The position numbers were made by a program, and so were the translations under genes. Source: Timema cristinae (Eukaryota; Arthropoda; Insecta; Phasmatodea; Timematidae). From it: 64,000 nucleotides of DNA. This document shows, piece after piece, positions 10,453 through 23,424 of this stretch (position 1 is its first letter; each line of letters begins with the position of its first letter). Under the pieces are notes generated by a model that made no database searches, was not told the DNA's origin, and worked only from the letters and a program-made list of their open reading frames with translations. The DNA is taken from NCBI GenBank assembly GCA_039000515.1, contig JBCFYV010000837.1, forward strand, positions 1-64,000, read 5' to 3'.

Positions 10453-10945
10453 ATGGAACACACGAAAAAGATGATATTGGTGTCCCCGGAAACATTATAC
10501 CGTTACGAACAACACTACCAAACAAGAGGCGTCAGCCAAAAAATCTAGTGGTCTCCGAGCTGGACAAGGAGATGGAAAAAATCCTCGCCTCAAAACTCGA
10601 CGACAAGTCTTAATGGACTCTATACCAACAAGTGCTGCAGCGCTATCTGCACTTTAGTCAACACCCTCCACTGCCTGAAAAATACCACCACCATCACCCC
10701 CCCTGAAGTGTCTGTACTTCCCATACTTAATACTGTACCGGCACAGGCGCGTAAAAAAGCTGAACTTTTATTAGAAACATATTAAGTCTTGAGGCGGTAT
10801 CTCTTGGGACGATAAAGGGGAAGTGAGTATTCATGAAACGCCTCTCCGCGGATCCAATATTGTGGATTTAATCAACGATCTGGTCAGAGCCAGAAGACAC
10901 AGCGAACCGACGGGTTTAGATGGATCCATCTCAACGTTTGTCTGC
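10453..10945 (+). pseudogene. conserved Polinton protein with NIVDL motif, element 1, 3' truncated
   Basis: Function unknown. Begins MEHTKKMILVSPETLYR. Further on, in other frames, come an ELDKEMEKILASKLDDKS stretch and the motif SNIVDLINDLVRARR near 10851-10900. The homologue at 45985-46662 shares the start, the EMEKILA-KLDDKS block and SNIVDL. Known from the family: this motif followed by an Arg-rich stretch recurs in arthropod Polinton proteins of unassigned role. A TAG near 10552 and several indels break the frame. Coding similarity ends near 10940, where the satellite-like tract starts, so this is the break point of element 1. Confidence 0.65.
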
Positions 10946-11620
10946 CAGTTTTTTTTTCTCGACCAGTTGGCTGTCACTTTGTGGTTCTATGTACATATTT
11001 TTCGACGAGTCGACGGCCACTAGTTACCTAGTCTATCAAATGTTTGTTTAATATTTTGTCGATCAGTTGGTCGTCTAGCACATGGTCCTACCCTTATCAA
11101 CAACTTGGTCTAAGTACTCCTTCGTGTAAATTACTTGTCTGTCGATCACTTTGTTCACACGTATCGACCAGTTTATTGTTGATTAGTTTTATGCACCCAA
11201 ATTGGTCAACTATTCGTGTGTATATCACTTTGTCCTCGTATGCATGAGCTAGTCGACCAGTAGGTCATACTAGGGTCAGATAATTAACCCACCAAGCATT
11301 CCAAATATTTGTATATTTTTTGTCGACCAATTGGCTCTTTATCACATGGTTCTTCTAACATCGACTATGTGATCGACACGGCTTTTGCATGACAAGTCAC
11401 TTGTCTGTCAACCACTTTTTACACACATGTTGACCAGTGTGCTGTCGATCAGTTAGCTGGAGCCCAATGTCGGCCAGTTTGCTGTCACTTTGTCCACCTA
11501 AGCATGAACTTGTCAACCAGTTTTTCCCAAATCGTGTCGGCTACATGTCTCATCTAGCCTTCGAGATATTTTTTACAGCTTATCGACCAGTTTGTATGAT
11601 GACAGTGTAAACAATATGAA
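10946..11620. repeat. degenerate satellite-like tract at the break of element 1
   Basis: The motif TCGACCAGTTGGCTGTC, in variants, recurs irregularly (near 10959, 11059, 11165, 11321, 11440, 11510 and 11580), mixed with CACTTTGT and CACATG words. The spacing is uneven, so the tract is either old or a complex repeat. It joins directly onto the truncated Polinton gene. Confidence 0.5.
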
Positions 11621-13250
11621 CCTGTAACTAATTTTGTTTACAAATACAGCTATAGTACTTAGGCCTAGAAATTTAAATCATATCATTAATGGCAATCAGT
11701 CCTAGTTAAATATAATTGTGTCCAAAAATATCAAGATCATTACATTTATTGTATTTCGTTGAATATCATATTTAAAAAAAATGTTTATCTTAAATTAAAA
11801 AAACCTTTAGTTAATGTCATTTTTATCCCACATATTCCAAAATGGTGTATTTAATTTTGTATATTAACTTGTTGGAATATGTAATAATCTTTACAAACAG
11901 CACAGTGAATTTGTTCTCATTAGCACTACGAGTCATATATTTATTCGAGTTTCCCTGGCTAGGCCAGGGGAGGATCCAGGTGGGGTTGGGTGCGATCGTC
12001 CCCTCCTGCATAGAAATAATCATAAATATCGAAACCAATACTTTAAAGTTGTAAAGAATGACTGACTAACACCTTCCTCATCCTATCTTATTATACACGA
12101 CCTAATCAAAATTAGACAACATCTCTTTCAACTTAGCTCTAGAGCAAAGAAAGGAGAGTAAAACTAAAATGTTCTAGTATTAATATTAAGTTTAGTATTA
12201 AAATACATATTTTTTCTTTTATTACTAAAACACTTTAGACCTATATGTACAGTATATATTTATTATTTTTATTTTGACGGCGACTTTTTGTTTTATGTTA
12301 TTTTTGTATTAAAATTACAAATTGGTTAATCTAAATTGTGTTCTTTCTTAAAGTATTATTATTATTAAATTAATTGTTAATTTCCATTAGTTTGTTAAAC
12401 TCGCAATATTATAATTAAAATATTATAAATTAAAATATTTATTAATAAACATTATTAAATTTAGCCTTAAAGGAGCTTGGAAAAACCAATTTACCTCTAC
12501 AACTAGCCCTGGATCCACCTTGAGCTAGGCGTAATTAAAAGTATTTGTCCTTCTAACTATAGCATTGTCACCCGAACCCCCCTGTCAACATTTCCTGCTA
12601 GGCTACTAATCCCCGCTTTCCTTACTCTTATTTGTACTCAAAGTGAGAAGTTAAGTGAGAGTGAGAGGTAATGATACTGTCTCCCTCTTTAACCGGGCCG
12701 TCACGAGCACGACAAACCGATAGTACTACACTCTATCGGAATATATCTGTCCCTAGCAGCCTGTGCACAACGTTAAGTGACTGATCCACAAACAACAGGG
12801 TATGTTGGCCATGCAGGCAGTGTTTATAATTTAGATCAGGCAAGTTCTGGTTCAGTTACATGAGGAGTCCTGGATACAGAGCAACAACCCTTACTAAGGG
12901 TAAAAACTATTTACATGAAATATCAGGATACACGGGCCAGTCCAGGACGAGCCACGTCCCACTATTTGAGCACCCAACGGGTGACCAACACCACAAAGCA
13001 TAAATAAGTAATTAAAGACAGCTACAGCCGAGCCTGAGAGGCAGAAGCGGCTCATGAGCTGAATATTCCTAAAGCGAGTGTAACAATGCAATGACTAAGA
13101 TTTAACCACGGGCCAATCATGAGAGGCATGAACGGCCCACAGGTTAACTGCCCAACACAAATATTGGGATAGACAAGTGAACCCAGTTAGGTATAGATCC
13201 CAGGTCTCTATATAACATGAACAATCTCCTGCCCTGGCAAGCTACCATTG
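11621..13250. other. AT-rich non-coding DNA, nothing recognised
   Basis: Long AT-rich stretches (11640-12480) and a moderately GC-richer part (12500-13250). Short open frames on both strands show no family similarity. A short dispersed-repeat-like word (GGGGAGGATCCAGG) occurs near 11966. I see no RNA gene. Confidence 0.4.
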
Positions 13251-13254
13251 AGTT

Positions 13255-13365
13255 ACATCTATGGACACATCGTGTATACCGCGGGATTCACCATCCGTCG
13301 TGAGGCTGGCCAAAATGACTCAGTCTCCCCAACGCGAGAAGCGCGCTACACCACAAGTGTAGTTT
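13255..13365 (-). repeat. possible tRNA-derived SINE fragment
   Basis: Read on the minus strand, GTGGTGTAGCGCGC resembles a Pol III A box and GGTGAATCCCGCGG a degraded B box about 55 bases later. No tail or target duplication was recognised, so this stays tentative. Confidence 0.25.
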
Positions 13366-14110
13366 GTAGCCTGTTCTCCTGATAAAGGAGACTCAACTCC
13401 ATACATAATCTATACAACTAGCCTAACCATAATATCATAATAGTGTCTCAAAACAGACACGAGTTATTCCCTATCCCTAACTAATACTATAACATTATCC
13501 TATCCATCCTGCCAAGACGTAGACTAAACCTAACATTTAACATTTACTCTGAAGTTTACTCGTTCTTTATGCCCGTGAAGTTGGTTAGTCCCGTAACTTC
13601 CTCCTGTCTAGAGGATCCATTTCCTTGGACCGTAAGTCCAACGTTGACTAGATAGAGTACTTTGACCAGATGAGAGTGCGTAGTATTTCAACGTCGCCGA
13701 TGTTGTCCTATCGTGTTCTATATTTCTTCCAAGCAGCTCGGTGAATATATAGTCAGAGATGCCCACGCGTTGGAGCGGTGAGTATGAAGTGGAGGGGGTA
13801 CTTCCCCGAAATTCTAGAATATTGACATTCGTCGGCCGACGGCATTAATGGAGCTCTCAGTTGGTTTGTACTCGTCGTTGAACGTGGAGTTTTCCCCAAG
13901 TGGACACGCTCGGTCACTTTTTTCTGTGTTGTGTTTTCTCCAGTGGGGCATCAGGCTCGAAGAGTCGGTGAAGTCGGTATGTAAATAAACAGACATACGT
14001 TATGGGCGTAGCATTTTACACTAGAATGTCATTGTTAACATTTGATGATTTGCAGGCACCAACAAATATTCATTTTCTACGTTTGAACGGGGCTAAACCA
14101 GATTAGCCCG

Positions 14111-14443
14111 TTACAATTGTTTAAGTTGAATTTGTAACCATTTAGGAGGATTTATACATATCTGTTGTTCAGTTTTAACTTTGATAGGTTGATATATATC
14201 TGGGATGAAACTTAATGTTGGAATTGGGACCTTGGGTGTGATTAGCTGACTTTTTATAAGGTATTGAGTTTTTTGTTGCGGTTTTAAATATTTGTTAGAA
14301 ATGATATTGTCTACTTTAGAATTTATAATATCTAATGTCTCATATGACAATATAGGATGAAATGATTTGGCAAGTTCAAGAAACGTTTGGTAAGATTGCC
14401 TGTTTAAGGGGCTTGCATAGGGGAGCCAGACAGTGTCACTCAA
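14111..14443 (-). CDS. unrecognised open frame, about 110 codons
   Basis: An open frame with ordinary amino-acid composition (PLNRQSYQTFLELAKSF near its start) ending QIQLKQL. It begins at TTG, so the true start would have to be upstream or in another exon. The sequence around it is clean, not homopolymer-inflated. I recognise no family. It could be an exon of a host gene, a transposon relic, or chance. Confidence 0.25.
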   Translation of the reverse strand: MSDTVWLPYASPLNRQSYQTFLELAKSFHPILSYETLDIINSKVDNIISNKYLKPQQKTQYLIKSQLITPKVPIPTLSFIPDIYQPIKVKTEQQICINPPKWLQIQLKQL

Positions 14444-14449
14444 GTTTTC

Positions 14450-16365
14450 AGCTCTTTCATGATTTTGATTAAACTATTAGTAGTATCGAGGTTTGGTCTT
14501 CATGGGATGAATACAAAAACTTTATTCTATGTTATTTAAAATAAAGTGAGATGTCAAAATAGTTTAAAAATATGAAATTTTGCCCTTAGAGAAGTCATAA
14601 TAAGGGATATTTGAGTTGATCGTTAAAGACCTAAATCCGAGGGAAACTAGAGGGCAATACTCTAGGAACATAGAATAGAGATTTGTGAATCGAATTATAT
14701 AATTTATTAGGGGGGTCACATCACAAAATTTATTGGTATCATTATTAACCTGAGAGGTAGCAACTGCTGTTACGCTAACCCATCACTAGGCAAAGGACCA
14801 GTCAAGCTTTGCTCTGAACGTAGGAGGTATTGTGGAAGGGAAAGAATGGCAGACGAGCAGGCTATCCTTCTCTCGCTTCCTCTTGCCGTTCGTACTTCCA
14901 CTCGGCTCATCACCTTCGGTAGAATCTTGCAGGTCGTGGCACGCTTAGTTGAAAAATACGTACATTGACCACTTTTATTAAGTGGAAGCTAAAAAAAATT
15001 AGCGTCAGTATGGACGAAGAAAAACAACTGTGGACCATAGAAGAGGGAAAAAAAGAGATTATACCTCACAGCCATTGCAAGAAAAGAAATTGGAATAAGG
15101 GGAAGAAACTATGGATTGGTGATTCTGGGTGACTATTTATTAAGTTTATTATAGCAATAGTGAATGGTCAAAAATGACACTGGCCTATTTATATTCATGT
15201 ATTTATCATACACTTTTTAAACACAAACCTAACGTAGGTAACAATGTGATCTGTACATCACATTCAGGAAAAATAGCCTAGATATTCACTATTCAGATAA
15301 AAGGACGTATCCATCTAGAAATAGAAATTTTTTTTTATAACACCCCTGAATCAGCTTACGAATCTCCACCAAGGTGCATTAACGGTAGTTTTTAAATGTG
15401 AAATTCACTTTGGTTTTATAATCTATCTACACGCTAATGTGAGAGCACTTTTTTGTATCAAATACTTTCTCTTCCTCACCCCTAGTAAATTGTTTTATAC
15501 TGTTGTTCTAATTTTTTTTTAATAGTTCCTTCGTCCGTCCGTCCGTCCGTCCGTCCCCCCCCCCTCAAAGTAACAAAGGCTTATTTTTTAAACCAAAACT
15601 GTGTTATTAAAAATTCATAAATTTAATTTAAGAATAATATTCGTTCCCCTGACTTCATAATAATAAAATAGATTACTGGAATATTTGTTTTAATTTTTTT
15701 GATTAAATGGTTAGTTTTAAAAAATACAAGTTTTATGTGACAATAATTAATACTTGAACATGCTTGACAAAATTAAATCCTGTATTATTTTGCATGCAAA
15801 TAATATGTCCTAGCAATAAAAAAATTCAATAATTACACTTTTCGCCTGAGATTTTTGAGTCACATGCTGAAATACTAATTATGCAAAATGTAAGGCAAAG
15901 CATAGCGGTTTCTTATATTTAACCAATATTATATAACTCCAATTATATTCAATTTACAGAAAATACTTAATGGTTATAGGAAAATAAACTATTTAATAAA
16001 AGCATGTTATAAATTTCTGTGATTTTGGTGAATGATCAATGACAAAATCACAAAACATCATGGCGGGATAGTAAATTCGGTTTATGTTTTTCTACTGTCA
16101 TAAATGTTCAAATATACCGTTTTTTAGGCTTTTGATTTTGTAGTTTTATAAAAAAAACAAGTTTCTTAAAACGTGATCTTATTTATCTACAGAGTACGCT
16201 TTGTAAAGGCAAGTGACTTAAATACTAACAGAGGTGGTAACAGTTCATAGAGCGAGCAAAAAAACCTAATATTCAAGAACAGATAGAAACTATGGATTGA
16301 AATTCTATGTCTCCTTCTTCTGAAGAAAGGTGAGTTTCTAAATAATTTAATGGTGTGGCTTTCTA
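14450..16365. other. non-coding DNA with a tetranucleotide microsatellite
   Basis: Mostly AT-rich. A (GTCC)n run followed by a C-run lies at 15533-15565. A short frame near 15010, starting MDEEKQLWTIEEGKKE, has a transposase-like feel but ends after about 40 codons and cannot be assigned. Nothing else is supported. Confidence 0.35.
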
Positions 16366-16370
16366 TAATC

Positions 16371-16680
16371 AGTGGTGACCTGGTGGTCTAGGGGTAAGAT
16401 GCTGGATTCTGTGTGGAGGTCGGGGTTCAATCCTTGGTCCTGGCACAGATTTATCTGATTACCAAACCCTTCTTCACCTCTGACAAGACATCTTGTGAAT
16501 GTGGGGAATGCCAGGCCTTCACCGTGGTTCGGATTACACGTTAAATGAAGGTCCTCCATTTCATCTCGCAATACCCCTACCATTAACATTAGCGTAAGTG
16601 CGTATTACCGAACGGTTTGTTAAGACGCGGTGCTAATAAAATAATAATAATAATAATAATATAATAATAATAATAATCAG
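16371..16680 (+). mobile_element. tRNA-derived SINE, copy A
   Basis: Pol III A box TGGTCTAGGGG at 16384-16394 and B box GGTTCAATCC at 16424-16433, followed by a tRNA-unrelated body and an (ATA)n tail at about 16635-16677. Copies B and D and the inflated copy C share the body and the tail junction (AAGACGCGGTGCTAATAA). The full unit is about 300 bp. This is the cleanest copy and serves as a reference for the others. Confidence 0.75.
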
Positions 16681-17639
16681 CTCTCTGTCGACTTGCAATA
16701 AATTTTATGCTTGAAAATCTTGAGTATAAAAACTTTATAATAAATATTAAAGTGCTAAAAAGCTGACATATATATAACCAAATTAATAGTTCCTAAGACG
16801 AAAGGACCACAGCATCCTTACTAAAACAAATTTATTTTTATATAGGCCTACCAATAGTTGTTTACATTTTGATTTTATGATATTCATCGTGATATAATCC
16901 CCTCTCCACTTTCGGGCACACCTCCCAGCATCTTATCTGATACATTCGGTATCCTCACTGCAGCGTACAAATTAATATATTCACACATTCAATAATTAGT
17001 AGGCCTAGCAGCAGCACCTTTACAGAAGATTTGATGAACATATCCTCCGGCGATTAGTCGAAGACATAATTGTATTCACAACTGTAAATTATTAGATTTC
17101 ATAATTCACGTTAGTGTTTTAATTTATTTAGTGAACAAGTTAAGGTGGGCTGGAAGAGGACGCGAGAAAAATTAAGTGTTTTTTTGCAGTTTTCACAACA
17201 AAATTTTTAAATCAAATGCTTCATTAGAGAACATATAGTTTAATTTTCCATACATGGCAATATCAACAGCTGTTCTTGAATATCTGCTATGAGCATAGCA
17301 TCATTTAATGAGAAACATTTTAAACGAGGAGAAAAAGTTTTCACAAAATTCTAGGACAATCATGACAGAAATTTAACAACTGTTGATATCACCTTGTAAA
17401 GAAAAATTAAACTCTTATGTTTGTACTGGAGCAATATTTGATTTAATTTGCTGAAAAAAAATTGTTTGCTACGAAAATTGCAACAAAAAAAAAAACTAGC
17501 TTTCCTGGCATCCCCTTTGATCCCACCCTAAGTACAGTTAATAGGAGTGCCACTTCATAGAAGAAGGGTATAAAGTCTGAAACTAGCTATGATATCTATA
17601 GTTATAACTATATGTTTTATGTATTTTGAACTGTCACAG

Positions 17640-17747
17640 AGGTATCAACTATAATCTGGCATACTTGGAAACCGTCCCTGCCATGACAGAAACATTTTAT
17701 GAGGTTCATGGTGAAGCCGCTGCAGAAAGAGGAAATTTAGATCAATT
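17640..17747 (+). CDS. plausible internal exon of a host gene
   Basis: An acceptor (TGTCACAG, ending 17639) and a strong donor (GTAAGT at 17748) enclose 108 bases that are open in one frame only, beginning GINYNLAYLETVPAMTE and ending with GNLDQL. Codon choice looks coding and differs from the AT-rich surroundings. I do not recognise the protein, and I found no companion exons nearby. This is the best host-gene signal in the window. Confidence 0.4.
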
Positions 17748-18577
17748 GTAAGTCGAAGAAAATGTTTATCTTACTATTTTAGACAACACTTTTGGGTAAG
17801 AGTGGAATTCACATTTATATGAGAAAATTAAGTCAAACATGAGTGAAAAGGACTCCAAATAGTAGAAAGAAATACACGCCCCACACACTGTGATTTTATG
17901 GCTGGCTACCTATTAAAAAATCGCGCTGAAAGACGTGTCATTAGTTTGGGCTAAGTCTTCATTTAAGTAACTATACGGTTGGGATGAAATATATATTATT
18001 TTTATTTCACCCTTCCAGGCTTTCTTATTTAAACTACACTTTTTTGGACAAGAATGAGGAAAGTTTTATTTTGAGCAAAGCTACAAAAATTGGTATGGAT
18101 GGGGAGTGTGGGAAAAATATACTATAATTTTAGCTACAGGCCAGATATTGAGGAAGAATACATTAATACCTAATTAATCTTGCTTTAAGATCAGGGATGG
18201 AGTTTAAGTATAGAAATCTTACTTACTACGAGTTAATTTCCCTACAAAAAACGTTTTAGAGGTCATCGTTAGATCTCAACTAGCTTGAAACAAGCATTTT
18301 ACCAAAGTTGTATTAATTTTTTTTTTTTTAAAGAGTTATTTACTCATACATGGTATTAATATTGTGTGTGCTTATTGCGAGATAAAAAATTGCCAATTTA
18401 TTCCTCATATCTCCCCAATTTTACAAAAATTAATTGATTTGCTGTGGGGCAAAATAAATGGTTTATTAAATATATGATATTACATTGTGCGAGAGTGAGA
18501 AATTTAAAAAAATGAAAGTCATAAAATTATGTTTTTAAAAGTCTTCCTGAAATATTTTCTTTATATTTTTGTATGAC

Positions 18578-18840
18578 CCGCCTCGGTGGCGTAGTTGGCT
18601 AACGCGCTAGTCTTGTTAAAACTCGACTGCTGAGGACGGGGAGATTTAGGTTCGAAAACTATTGGGTGAACTGGGGTTTGTTTTTCTAAATGGTTTTACA
18701 ATTTTCCCCCCACTCAAATGCGGGTTCCTTTCCTTAATTTTAAACCTTCCCAATTCCCAATCCCTTATCGTTATTAGTACTTAAAGGTATAAAACCAAAG
18801 GGTAGTAAGACGCGTGCTAAATAATAATAATTAAAATATT
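18578..18840 (+). mobile_element. tRNA-derived SINE, copy B
   Basis: A box TGGCGTAGTTG at 18587-18597 and B box GGTTCGAAAAC at 18649-18659. The 3' part matches copy A and ends in an AATAATAATTAA tail. The tRNA-like head differs from copy A, so the two may be subfamilies sharing a tail. Homopolymer inflation begins inside this copy. Confidence 0.65.
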
Positions 18841-21549
18841 ATGTAGGGTTTGATTAACTCAAAATAATTTTTGTAAGAAAAACAAAATATCAGTTTAACT
18901 TTAAACATAATAGTGTAAAATAGGTGTATGTTTTTTTTAATGAAAAAATTAAAATGCCCAAAATTAAAAATTTAAAAAAAATTTAGTAAAAGTTTATTTA
19001 TTACAAATTTTTATTTTTACATCAATAATCTTTTTTTTCGGGGAAAACTACTTTTTTTACATTTAAAAAACCCCCCCCGAATTCAGAGTTTTCCCTCCTT
19101 TTGCTTAATGAGGGTTTTGGGCATATTAAAAGTATTCTCCCCCCACATTTAGATTTCCCTTTCCCCCCCAAACTCTAGAAAAACCCCTAAATTGGGGCTT
19201 TTGTTAAAATTTGGGGAAACCCAAAAATTAAAAAGGGATTTTTTCCCGGGGAAAATGTGCCCCCAAAAAAACCCCCTTGTCTTTAAAAAAAAAAATATTA
19301 AATTAACCCTTTTAGTTTTTTACTTATTTAGGAAAACAAAAATTTAAAATTTAAAATTTTTTAAATTTTAAAATTTTTCCCCAAAAACCCTGTTTTTAAA
19401 AAAAGTAATTTTTAAAAAGGGTGTCCCCCAATAAAAATAAATTAGAAGTAAAAAACAATTCTAAATTTTTGAATGTAAAAAAATTTTAAAAACTAATTAA
19501 AATTTTTACAGGAAAAAATTTAAAATTAGCACGGGCCTTTTGGGGTGGGAAAAAGGGGTTTAAAAATTTTAAAAATTTTGCCTGAAATTTAAAAAAAAAG
19601 GGGTTAAAAAATTTTTTAAAAAAGAAAAAGGGGGAAAAATTTTTCCCGGGGTTTTTAAACAAAGGTCCGGGGTTCTTTTTCCCCGTTTTAAAATATCAGT
19701 TTAAAATTTAGGGGGTTTTGGGGTTCCCCGTTCCACCCCTTTTAAAATTTAAAAAAACCCTTTTTTACTTTTAAAATTTTTTTTTTGGGGTTTTTTTTTT
19801 CCCAAAGGGGCAAAAATTTTTTTTAAAAAAAAAAACCCATATCATAGAAAGGGGCGCAAAATTGGGGCAAAAAACAGTATTTTTTGGGAAATTTTATTAA
19901 AACAAAAAAGAAAAAGGGGTTTTGACCGACCCTTTTTAAAAAAAGAATTTTACAGGCGAAAAAGGAAAGGTTTGCGCAAATTTTTAAAATTGGTGCAAGA
20001 TGTGGGGGGTTTTTCAAAAAAACCCCCCGTACTAAAAAAAAACCCTCAACCCATGAATTTTAAAAACCCCCAAAGAGGGGGTGGGATTATTAAAACGGGC
20101 CCCGGTTTTTTTTCAGAGGGAAAAAGGTTTTTTTGCAATTTTCTAGATTCCCCTTTTTTGGGGGAATTTTATGTCCCCAAAAATTTTCCCAAAAAGGGGG
20201 GAAAAAACCTGGGGAAAAAAAAATTTCTTTTGATAAAAATTTTTGGGGTGCCGCGGTGGGGGAAAACAAAATTGGCTGTAAAAGCCGAAATTTTGGGGAA
20301 AAAAAGGGTCGACCAATGTTTAAATGTTGTTGCGGGGGGGGGATGGTGAAAAAAATTTTTTAAAAAAGCAAAAACAAAAATTTCTCGGGGGTTTTAAAAT
20401 TTTATATAAAAAAAATAGTTTTTTTGGGGGCTTTGAAACTTTGGGTTGAGGGTAGTTTTTTTTTTTAAATTTTAATTTTTTTAAAAATTAAAAAAATTTT
20501 AAATTTTTTAAAAATTTTTGTCTTTGCTTTTAAATTTTAAAAAATATTTTAATGGGCCGTAGTTAATATTTTCTTCACAAAATTTTTTTTTTATGGTATA
20601 GGCTGCATATTTTGGGTTTTTTAAAACCAAAAAAAGGTGATTTTTAAATGGGGGTTCGCAAAACCCCCTTTTTCTTATTTTTTTAAAAAGCATCTTTCGG
20701 GGAAAAAACCCAAAAAGGGGGCCCCCAAAATTTTTTTAAAAATTTTTGGACAAAATTTCCCCCTGAAAAAGGAAATAAAAACATAGTTGATGGGTTAAAA
20801 CAAAATGTAGGTCCCAATGTAGGGAAATTTTTTTGGGGATCTAAAATTATGGGGTTTTTAAAAATAGCGTTTAAAAAAAATTTGTTAATATCTAACAAAA
20901 ATTTTTAAAAATTTTAAAAACCCTTTTTTTCTTTGGGGGAAAACCCCAAAAAAAAATTTTTTTAATTTTAAAAGATTTTTGCCCTTCCCCTTTATGAATT
21001 AAAAAAAAGTGGTTTTAAATTTTTTTTTTTTTAGGGGAGGGGGGCTTTTTCTGAAACGTTTGAGTTGCCAACCCCCATGGCCCCGTTTCGGAAAAAAAAA
21101 GTTTGGGGGAAAAAAAAAGTGAAAAACATTTTTTTCGCAAATATGTGAATGGGAAAAAGGGAAAATTTTGGGGGAAAAAAGGGGAAAAAACCCCCCCTAG
21201 GGTTTCTTTTTCCCTTTTGAATTATTGTTATCCATTCAACAAAGAGTTTTAAGAATGCGATATGCTGAAAAATGAGGAATAAAATATTGTAAAATAAAAC
21301 CCCTTTCCCCCCATAAAGGGAAAAAGTCAAAAAACCCCAAAAAAATTTAAGAAAGGGGCCCAAAATTGTTTTTGGTGATAAAATTTTCGGGGGGGGGGGC
21401 GAGGTTTTTTTTTGTCAGGGGGCCAAAAAAAGGTAAAAAAATTTAAAAGGGCCGGTTGAAAAAAATTTTGGTTTTGGGAAAAATTTTTGTGCTCGTAATT
21501 CCTTGGCTTTCCCCTGTTTTTGAGCTAATTTTTAAAACGAAAATAAAAT

Positions 21550-22350
21550 ATTGCGAGTTTTTAAATTAGTGTATTTTGCAAAAATTCATCAGGGGAAAAA
21601 ACCCGCATTAATTATGCTTTGGGGGGCTTTTTTATCAAGTTCGCTTTTACAGAAGCAGAAAATTTCCCCAAAACCCAAGGTTTTAACTACACAGACTCCT
21701 GCACAAAAGAGGGGTATTGTCATTCTGGTGAAAAAACACAAAAAGGTTTTTGTCACACGAAAAGTTAAAGTTAAAGGGCAAGGCCCAAAGCGGAAATTCC
21801 CAGTACCCCCCCCGGGGAAAAACCCAAAAAAAAGTTTTCAGGCCCAGATGAGCACTAGGGGGTTCCCTGGACATTCCGGAAAAGCTGCCCCTCAATGAAA
21901 AGACTAAAATCTGAAGAAAGAACATTTTTTTTTGTTTTGCGTATGACAGAAGAGCGGGGGAAACCCCTTTGTTTTATGAAACGCCCGGCCCAAAGTCAAA
22001 AATGAAGAATGGAGAAGACCCCAAAGGGAAGCGAGTGAAAGCTTTTGGTTTGGTAAAATTTCCCAAAAGGGAGAAGCCCACTTTGAATGAAAATTTAAAA
22101 AGTAAAAAATATTTTAATGGAAATTTTTTGGGAAAATTTATGGACTGGATATGGGGGTTGAACATAACCCTATGGCTTTTAGAAGTTTTGGGAAAGGGAA
22201 GTGCTTGGGAAAGTTGGAAAAGGGTTTGGGGTTGGTTGTGGGACAGAAATTTTTCCCCTTTTTTGCAGAAATCTCCGATGGATTTATGGGGGATGATGCA
22301 TGTCAAATTTAAAGGCCCTGCATCGGCAAAAAGTTTTTACCCCAAATGAA
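21550..22350 (+). other. possible damaged coding segment of unknown identity
   Basis: Two adjacent plus-strand frames (21551-21898 and 21969-22349) are less homopolymer-like than their surroundings and look like a Lys/Pro-rich disordered protein (for example VKKHKKVFVTRKVKVKG) followed by a Trp-rich stretch. They may be pieces of one exon split by consensus errors. No family recognised. Confidence 0.2.
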
Positions 22351-23424
22351 CCCATAAAATGCAAAAAATCAAGTTTTGAAACTTTTACGAGGAAAAAATA
22401 AATTTTCCTTTTAAAAAAAAGAGAATTTATATTACCAAGTGCAAGGAAAATTAAAACAAAACTGAAAGACGGTGGGGTTACTTTGTTGTCCTGAACAAAA
22501 AAAGGAATGCCCTTTCACGAAATTAAAGAGGGATGACATCTTCTAAAAAAGTAAAATGGACCCTAAATTTAATTAGATTTTTATGGTTAGTTTGCTTCCG
22601 GGAGATATTGATTCCGATATGATCGAGGATTCCCTTTAAGGGGGACCCCTTTTAAAGGAGAAAACCAATTTTTAAATGTTGGCCAACCCAATCAAAAGAA
22701 ATTTTTAAATTGGGTTTGTAAATGGATAAAATTTTGATTTATCCTTGGTGGAGTTTAGATAAGAATTTTAGAATAGTTTAAAGATGATAAGACTTTTTCC
22801 TTCAGTTTGTTTTTCACTTATTTTTAAAACATTACTGACCAAAATTTTTCCCTTCATTATTTAAACTAAAGGGTTAAATGAACTGGAGTTTTAAATTTTT
22901 GGTATGAAACGAAATTGGGGGATCTACATAAAATGCACTAGGGGTTTGCAGGGAAATTGCGCCTCTGTCCAAAAAACTGACCCCCTTTTTTTTAAAACAA
23001 TTTTCCCCAAATATCTGCTCAAAAATAAGACAAACTCATTAATTTTATTTTTAAAATTTTATGGTAACATAAAAACTATAAAGGGCCCTTCCTTGTTTTT
23101 ATAAGGGAAAATTGATTATGTTTATTTTAAAAGTTTTGTTGTTTCTTTTTATTTTTTTTTAAAACAACCCAACGAGAAAAATACAAAATTTCAGCTTTTA
23201 AAACCATAAAAGACTTTAAAAAACGAAGGTTTTAGTTTAAAGTTCTAAGTGAGAGGGGTTTCATTTCCCCTGAATGCACTTTTAAAAGATTGTGGAAATG
23301 CTTCATCTGTTTTAATGAGAAATAAAAATTTGGAAGTTCTTAAAAGGTTTTGATATTTTCTTTTGGGGCCCAAACTTAAAAAAAAAATTTTGAAAATTTA
23401 AAATGTCTTCATTTAGTTTTTTGC

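Larger units (their letters stand above)
2045..10945 (+). mobile_element. Polinton/Maverick element 1, truncated at its right side
   Basis: Plus-strand order is accessory gene, DNA polymerase B, packaging ATPase, basic core-like protein and the NIVDL-motif protein. Every one has a homologue in the same order in the inverted element at 39259-55325. The integrase, protease and capsid genes are missing. Similarity stops near 10945, inside the NIVDL-motif gene, where a satellite-like tract begins. The left end is placed near 2045 because a GTGCACGCCC stretch there resembles the termini of element 2, but that terminus is weak. Known from the family: full elements are 15-20 kb, so roughly half is lost. 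Confidence 0.8.

Noticed and set aside
16371..16440. A functional tRNA gene
   Set aside because: A and B boxes are present but no cloverleaf or anticodon arm is convincing, and the unit continues into a SINE body and tail found at other sites.
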